Below, in pieces: positions 5,981 to 10,518 of a stretch of DNA of 10,518 bases; position 1 is the stretch's first letter; each line of letters starts with the position of its first letter. The stretch is from Nitrososphaerales archaeon TH5894. GTDB lineage: Archaea; Thermoproteota; Nitrososphaeria; Nitrososphaerales; Nitrososphaeraceae. Position numbers and translations under genes: made by a program. The stretch lies in NCBI GenBank assembly GCA_014523485.1, contig JAATVK010000047.1:1-10518 (forward strand). The letters run 5' to 3'. The notes under the pieces are model-generated. The model made no database searches, was not told the DNA's origin, and saw only the letters and a program-made list of their open reading frames with translations.

Positions 5981-6961
5981 ATGGAATCGAAAGACCCGTT
6001 ACTAGACATTATAAATTTAAATAAATATTTTCCATTACGTAGTGGGATTATTGATTTAATTACATTCAAAACCTCGAAGAAGATAAAAGTCATAGATAAT
6101 ATTAATTTGAAACTCTATAAGGGCGAAATACTTGTTATTGCAGGAGAATCTGGCTCAGGAAAAACTACACTAGCAAAACTTATAATGCGATCAATTGATT
6201 CTGATTCTGGTAAAATTATCTTTAATGATAATGAAATAACTCAACTTAGAGGAAAAGAGTTACTAAAAATAAGATCTAGAATTCAAATGATTTTTCAGGA
6301 TCCTTATTCTTCATTGGATCCTAGAATGAAAATATTTGATATTATTAAGGAACCTTTAGAAGTACACAAAAAAAAATTGTCCAAAATAGAAATAAGAGAA
6401 TGTATTGAGTCAAATTTAAAAAAGGTCAATTTAGATCCGGATGAAGTATCTAATAAATTTCCTCATATGCTGTCTGGAGGCCAACGACAAAGAGTTAGTT
6501 TTGCAAGAGCTCTAGTACTTAAACCTTTTTTAATCATAGCTGATGAGCCTGTATCCATGTTAGATGTCTCTATCCGATTTCAGATACTTGAATTAATGAA
6601 AAAATTAAGAGATGAAGAAAATGTTTCCTTTTTATATGTCACCCATGATCTTTCTACTTCACAATATGTAGGTGATAATATCATCATTTTATATAAAGGA
6701 CAGATTATTGAACAAGGAAATATTCACGAAGTCTTATTACACCCTCTCCATCCTTATACCAAAGCTTTAATATCCGCAATTCCAAAATTTAATAATGTAG
6801 AAAAAATAAATATAAAAAATGATGTTGAAACATGTAAAAGTGGATGTAAATTTTTAAATAGATGTTTATATTCAAGTGAAGAATGCATGAATACAGAACC
6901 AACGTTGATTGAAGCCAATTCTTCTCATTCTATTAGATGTTATAATTATAAATCCATCTGA
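5981..6961 (+). CDS. OppF/DppF-like oligopeptide ABC transporter ATP-binding protein
   Basis: This is the cytoplasmic ATPase of a peptide/nickel-type importer. Walker A GESGSGKT is at 55-62, the Q-loop Q106 in FQDPYSSLDP, signature LSGGQ at 164-168, Walker B LIIADE at 184-189 with E189, the D-loop SMLD at 192-195 and switch H222 in THD, so it should hydrolyse ATP. After HPLHPYT at 254-260 comes the C-terminal oligopeptide-transporter domain, with cysteines 285, 289, 295, 302 and 320; in some members this cluster binds [4Fe-4S]. The FQDPYSSLDP motif and this tail indicate the F rather than the D subunit. Length (326 aa) is normal. ATG 5981 begins 32 bases after the dehydratase stop and has no ribosome-binding site, so transcription may continue from upstream. 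No binding protein, permease or D-subunit gene is next to it, which is unusual. It ends 21 bases from the convergent smc stop. Substrate cannot be told. Confidence 0.91.
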   Translation: MESKDPLLDIINLNKYFPLRSGIIDLITFKTSKKIKVIDNINLKLYKGEILVIAGESGSGKTTLAKLIMRSIDSDSGKIIFNDNEITQLRGKELLKIRSRIQMIFQDPYSSLDPRMKIFDIIKEPLEVHKKKLSKIEIRECIESNLKKVNLDPDEVSNKFPHMLSGGQRQRVSFARALVLKPFLIIADEPVSMLDVSIRFQILELMKKLRDEENVSFLYVTHDLSTSQYVGDNIIILYKGQIIEQGNIHEVLLHPLHPYTKALISAIPKFNNVEKINIKNDVETCKSGCKFLNRCLYSSEECMNTEPTLIEANSSHSIRCYNYKSI

Positions 6962-6982
6962 CTTGTATTATGTCAATCTTTT

Positions 6983-9900
6983 TTAATTTAAAGATATTTC
7001 ATCTAATTCCTTTTTATGATATTTATACTTGATAATATGAGAAACTCCTTCTCTTGGAAAGACTCCATAAATTTGATCCACCTTTGATATAGTAGAATCT
7101 TTTAACGTTACCATAATTATCTGATTATGTTTAGATCGTTCAAATAATATTTTAGACAATCGTTCATTATTTTCTGCATCTAAGTGTGCATCTACCTCAT
7201 CCATCAAATAGAATGGAGAGGGTTTAATAGCTTGAAGTGCAAGGAGAAAAATGGTTGCTGCCATCGTTTTTTCTCCACCTGATAAGGCAGTAGAATCTCG
7301 TCTTGGCTTTTGTGGAAATTGAACTGTTAACCTCACTCCCTTTGAAAAAATATCTTCTGGATTCTCGATCTCTAACCAAGCATTTCCACCAATAATACGA
7401 GAGAAAATAAAGTTTATATCTTTATTAATCTTTATGAATGCATCCATAAAGAGGTTCTTTTTCTCTTTATTTATTTCTTCTATGAAAACCACAATTGAAT
7501 TTCGTTCCTTTTCTAAATCATTTTTCCTGTGCGACATTCCTCTGTATCCATTAACAATTTGTATATAATTTTCATCAGCTCGCAAATTTATCTTACTTTT
7601 TAATATCTCATATTCTTCTGATAAATGAAATACAATATCATCAACATCAAAATTAAAATTATCTTCATTTAATTCCTTATAACCAAGCCACATAAGATCA
7701 TTATTTAATTTTACTTCATGTTGTTTTAAGTTTGAAGTTTCTTTTTCTAATAAAACAATTTCCCGTTCGAGAGAACTATTTTCTCGTGAAAGTTTTCTTT
7801 CATGATCTAACAAGATTTTAATTTTTTCTTCATATGACTGTAACAGTGCATATGTATCTCCAGAAGAAAAAATAATATTTTGTTCTTTATTTCGTAAAAA
7901 TTTTAACTCTTTTTCTTCTTTTTCTATATTGTGTTCTAATCCTGATTTTAATATCTTTTTGTCAGACTGCTCTTTTAACAAAATCCTCCTTTCCTCATTT
8001 AATGAATTAATCCTTTCTAAGAGTAAATCTCTTTCATTTTTTTTTTCTGAAAGGTGAATCACAATATCTTGTAATTCCTGATTATCTAATTCAAGCATTT
8101 TTTGATATTTGCTTCTTTCTAAATTTAAATTAGCTATTTTTGTTTCTTCAAAACTTAGATTTATTTTCTTCAGATCTTCTTCTATTTTTTTTTTGGTATC
8201 AGCTATTAAAGAAAATCTTTTTCTATTTGTTTTTAGTAGAGTGACTGTATTTGTATAATCACTTTCATTCTTACTTTTTACAAGTTCTAATTCCTTCAAC
8301 TCTACACTGTGTTCGTGTAAAATATTTCTTTGAATAATAACTTTATCTTCTATATATCTTAAATTATTTTCTAATTCTATTTTTTCGAACTGTAAATTTT
8401 TTAATTTATCTATGAGATTTCGTAGCTCGGTTGTCTTTTCCAGTAGTAAATTTTTTAATTTTAATATTAGTATGCGTAGACTTTCAAAATTATTTTTGAG
8501 ATTTATTTCGGTAACAAAATTAATAACTGCAGAATTATAGTCTACTAAAAGCATGTTTGATTTTGCGTCGAAAAATTCTCCATCAATTGATACTGATCGA
8601 TATCCTTTTAATGATAGCTTGTACGCTTCACTTGCCGTCCTTACAACTATGATATTTCCGAAAATAAAATCAATTAATTTTTTATAATCAGAATCAATGA
8701 AGTTGGCTAAGTTACCTATAAAGGATATATCTTCTTCATACACCTCAACCTTTTCTGAAAGTTGAATAATGTCTAAAGGAATTATTTTTACTCTAGGTAG
8801 GTTATTCACTTTAGCAAATTCTGCTATCTTTACCATATCTTCTACATTGTTAACAACTATGGCTTTCAACCATTCGGATCCAACAGCCATTATCGGCCTA
8901 AGATAATTCTTATCCCATTTGACTAAATCATGGACAATTCCTACAACATGTAATTCTTTTTCATTGCTTATTTCAGAAATAGTTAAATCTTCAGCCATGG
9001 TTTCAGTTAAAATTTTATCTTTTTCATAAAATCTCAACGCTTCAGTATCCGACTTATTCAGTATTATTTTTGATTCTTCTATTTCATTATTAAATTCTTT
9101 TATTTTTTTTTCTATTTCCAATATTAATTTTGAGATGTATCCTGTCCTTCGTTTTACATCAATTACATTGGTAACATTATTCTGTAATTCTTGGGAAATT
9201 AATAGCACTTTAGATTTTAATTTCTTGATTTTAGAATTTGTTTCAATTTTGTTATTTATAATAATCTTTAAATTTTCCTTTATTTTTAGAATATCAACTT
9301 CAAATTTGTTGTTCAAGCTGAGGATTTTTTCGTATCTATAATTTATCTTTCTTTTGTGAAGTTCAATTTTCTGGTTTTTAGTAGATAGCTGTAAAATATA
9401 ATTATCTAAATTTTTTAACTCTGAGGTATAACTAACTTTTCTTTTGTTTATAGTCTCGCTTTTTTTTTCAAAAAATGCAATTTCATCCTGGAATCCTTTG
9501 ACTTTTATATTTGATTCTTTTCCTGCGATATCTCCCCTTTCTATTTTTTTATCAATTTCCTCTATTCTTGAGATTGTTTCTTTATAAATAGCCTTTGATT
9601 TCTCTACATCATATACTATTAAAGATACCTTATTACTGATCTGAGCTTTTTCTTTATTGATTAGATCTACCTCTTTGATAAAATTCATTTTCTCTAAATC
9701 TATAGTTTCTAATTCTTGTTTTGTTTTTTTTAACTCTAAACTAAGATCATTATATTTTATTCTTTTTGTTTCTAATTCCTTTTCATTGGTCATAATATTT
9801 CTTTTGGTATTTCTACTTTCATTTGAAATTTTGATTGCATTGTATTTTTTGATATATCTCTCTATATGTTGAAATCTTAATTGTTCATTTCTCTCAACTT

Positions 9901-10518
9901 CTAAATCATCAATTCTTTTTCGTATTTCATTCATACGTGCGAGCGCGATATCAAGCCTTCTATCAGACTCTTCTAATTGTTTTAATGATTCTTCTTTTTT
10001 TTCATCAAAATAGGATAGGCCAACAATATCTTCTATAATCTTTCGCCTTTCTTCAGCATTTAACTCGGATATTCTTGTTATCATTCCTTGTTGTACAATA
10101 TTTAATTTATTAGGGACTGCAACGACAATTTGTAATAATTCAATAATTGTAGATTTTGTTACTTTTTTTCCATTTAAATGGTATTCACTTTCTCCAACAG
10201 CGCCTTCCATTTCCCTGGTTAATGTTATATTGTCAGAATCAATCGGAATTCCTCTATTTTGATTGTCAAATGTGATACTTACGCGAACTAATTTGTGTGA
10301 TTTATTTTGGGTATCGTGAAAAAGAGATTGGAACTTGTCTACACGTAAAGCTTTTGGACTATTTTCACCTAATGCAAACATAATAGCATCCAAAACATTA
10401 CTTTTTCCAGAACCATTCGGGCCTGTTACGGCTATAAGTCCATTGTTAAGGTTAATTACAGTATTTTTAAAGCCAAATGATTTAAAACCATAAATTTCCA
10501 CCTTTTTAATAAAAACCA
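6983..10518 (-). CDS. smc: Chromosome segregation/condensin ATPase SMC (5' end cut by window edge)
   Basis: SMC dimers organise and help segregate the chromosome, normally with kleisin ScpA and ScpB; neither is seen here. Counting from the likely true start, Walker A GPNGSGKS is at 33-40 and the Q-loop in IVQQGMI near 143. A long coiled coil follows, then a hinge at roughly 515-675 (VVGIVHDL to GYRSVSIDGE), a second coiled coil, the signature LSGGEKTMAA near 1080, and Walker B FYLMDEVDAHLD near 1110. GTG at 10501 could start the gene, but the frame stays open to the edge with codons for V-F-I-K-K, and bases 10517-10518 read as the TG of a further xTG. This gives the family N-terminus M-V-F-I-K-K-V-E-I-Y-G-F-K, so the real start is probably ATG at 10519, for a protein of 1178 residues. 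The hinge lacks the usual glycine cluster. Two A10 tracts occur in the second coiled coil. Confidence 0.96.
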   Translation of the reverse strand, partial: VFIKKVEIYGFKSFGFKNTVINLNNGLIAVTGPNGSGKSNVLDAIMFALGENSPKALRVDKFQSLFHDTQNKSHKLVRVSITFDNQNRGIPIDSDNITLTREMEGAVGESEYHLNGKKVTKSTIIELLQIVVAVPNKLNIVQQGMITRISELNAEERRKIIEDIVGLSYFDEKKEESLKQLEESDRRLDIALARMNEIRKRIDDLEVERNEQLRFQHIERYIKKYNAIKISNESRNTKRNIMTNEKELETKRIKYNDLSLELKKTKQELETIDLEKMNFIKEVDLINKEKAQISNKVSLIVYDVEKSKAIYKETISRIEEIDKKIERGDIAGKESNIKVKGFQDEIAFFEKKSETINKRKVSYTSELKNLDNYILQLSTKNQKIELHKRKINYRYEKILSLNNKFEVDILKIKENLKIIINNKIETNSKIKKLKSKVLLISQELQNNVTNVIDVKRRTGYISKLILEIEKKIKEFNNEIEESKIILNKSDTEALRFYEKDKILTETMAEDLTISEISNEKELHVVGIVHDLVKWDKNYLRPIMAVGSEWLKAIVVNNVEDMVKIAEFAKVNNLPRVKIIPLDIIQLSEKVEVYEEDISFIGNLANFIDSDYKKLIDFIFGNIIVVRTASEAYKLSLKGYRSVSIDGEFFDAKSNMLLVDYNSAVINFVTEINLKNNFESLRILILKLKNLLLEKTTELRNLIDKLKNLQFEKIELENNLRYIEDKVIIQRNILHEHSVELKELELVKSKNESDYTNTVTLLKTNRKRFSLIADTKKKIEEDLKKINLSFEETKIANLNLERSKYQKMLELDNQELQDIVIHLSEKKNERDLLLERINSLNEERRILLKEQSDKKILKSGLEHNIEKEEKELKFLRNKEQNIIFSSGDTYALLQSYEEKIKILLDHERKLSRENSSLEREIVLLEKETSNLKQHEVKLNNDLMWLGYKELNEDNFNFDVDDIVFHLSEEYEILKSKINLRADENYIQIVNGYRGMSHRKNDLEKERNSIVVFIEEINKEKKNLFMDAFIKINKDINFIFSRIIGGNAWLEIENPEDIFSKGVRLTVQFPQKPRRDSTALSGGEKTMAATIFLLALQAIKPSPFYLMDEVDAHLDAENNERLSKILFERSKHNQIIMVTLKDSTISKVDQIYGVFPREGVSHIIKYKYHKKELDEISLN

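Noticed and set aside
9135..9872. Plus-strand frames opposite smc
   Set aside because: They are antisense shadows of the lysine-rich coiled coil, giving Phe/Leu/Ile-rich translations without domain character.
1..10518. CRISPR array, insertion sequence, tRNA/rRNA or defence cassette
   Set aside because: No regularly spaced direct repeats, no transposase or terminal repeats, no tRNA cloverleaf and no defence-type domains were seen; the genes are conserved housekeeping functions.

Overview
The window reads as ordinary chromosome of an ammonia-oxidising archaeon of the class Nitrososphaeria (Thaumarchaeota). The evidence is a clear 4-hydroxybutyryl-CoA dehydratase (3-hydroxypropionate/4-hydroxybutyrate carbon fixation), a BluB-type enzyme of B12 lower-ligand synthesis, an archaeal SMC, a strong AT bias, TATA-like boxes about 26-28 bases before several start codons, and an absence of Shine-Dalgarno sites, as expected for leaderless archaeal transcripts. 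The genus cannot be fixed from the sequence alone.

Layout. Bases 1-113 hold no gene but carry a strong 12-bp hairpin. A 54-residue zinc-binding protein on the minus strand (114-278) is short and easily missed. A 249-base divergent intergenic region with a 9-bp palindrome leads to purK and purE on the plus strand (528-2225), the two steps that carboxylate AIR to CAIR in purine synthesis. Convergent to purE lies a small membrane-anchored extracytoplasmic protein (2249-2626, minus). After 251 non-coding bases come bluB (2878-3582, minus) and the rRNA 2'-O-methyltransferase rlmE (3709-4299, minus). Divergent from rlmE is 4-hydroxybutyryl-CoA dehydratase (4431-5948, plus) with a textbook TATAAATA box, then a lone OppF/DppF-like ABC ATPase (5981-6961, plus). 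The smc gene (minus) runs from 6983 past the right edge; its true start codon appears to lie one base outside the window.

The genes are mostly unrelated housekeeping functions: purine synthesis, cobamide assembly, ribosome maturation, carbon fixation, transport and chromosome organisation. Only purK-purE is a clear functional pair. I see no mobile element, CRISPR array, RNA gene or defence system. The points most worth a second look are the small zinc protein, a one-residue shortening beside the Fe-S ligands of the dehydratase, an apparent loss of the glycine motif in the SMC hinge, the orphan transporter ATPase, and the inverted repeats in two divergent promoter regions.
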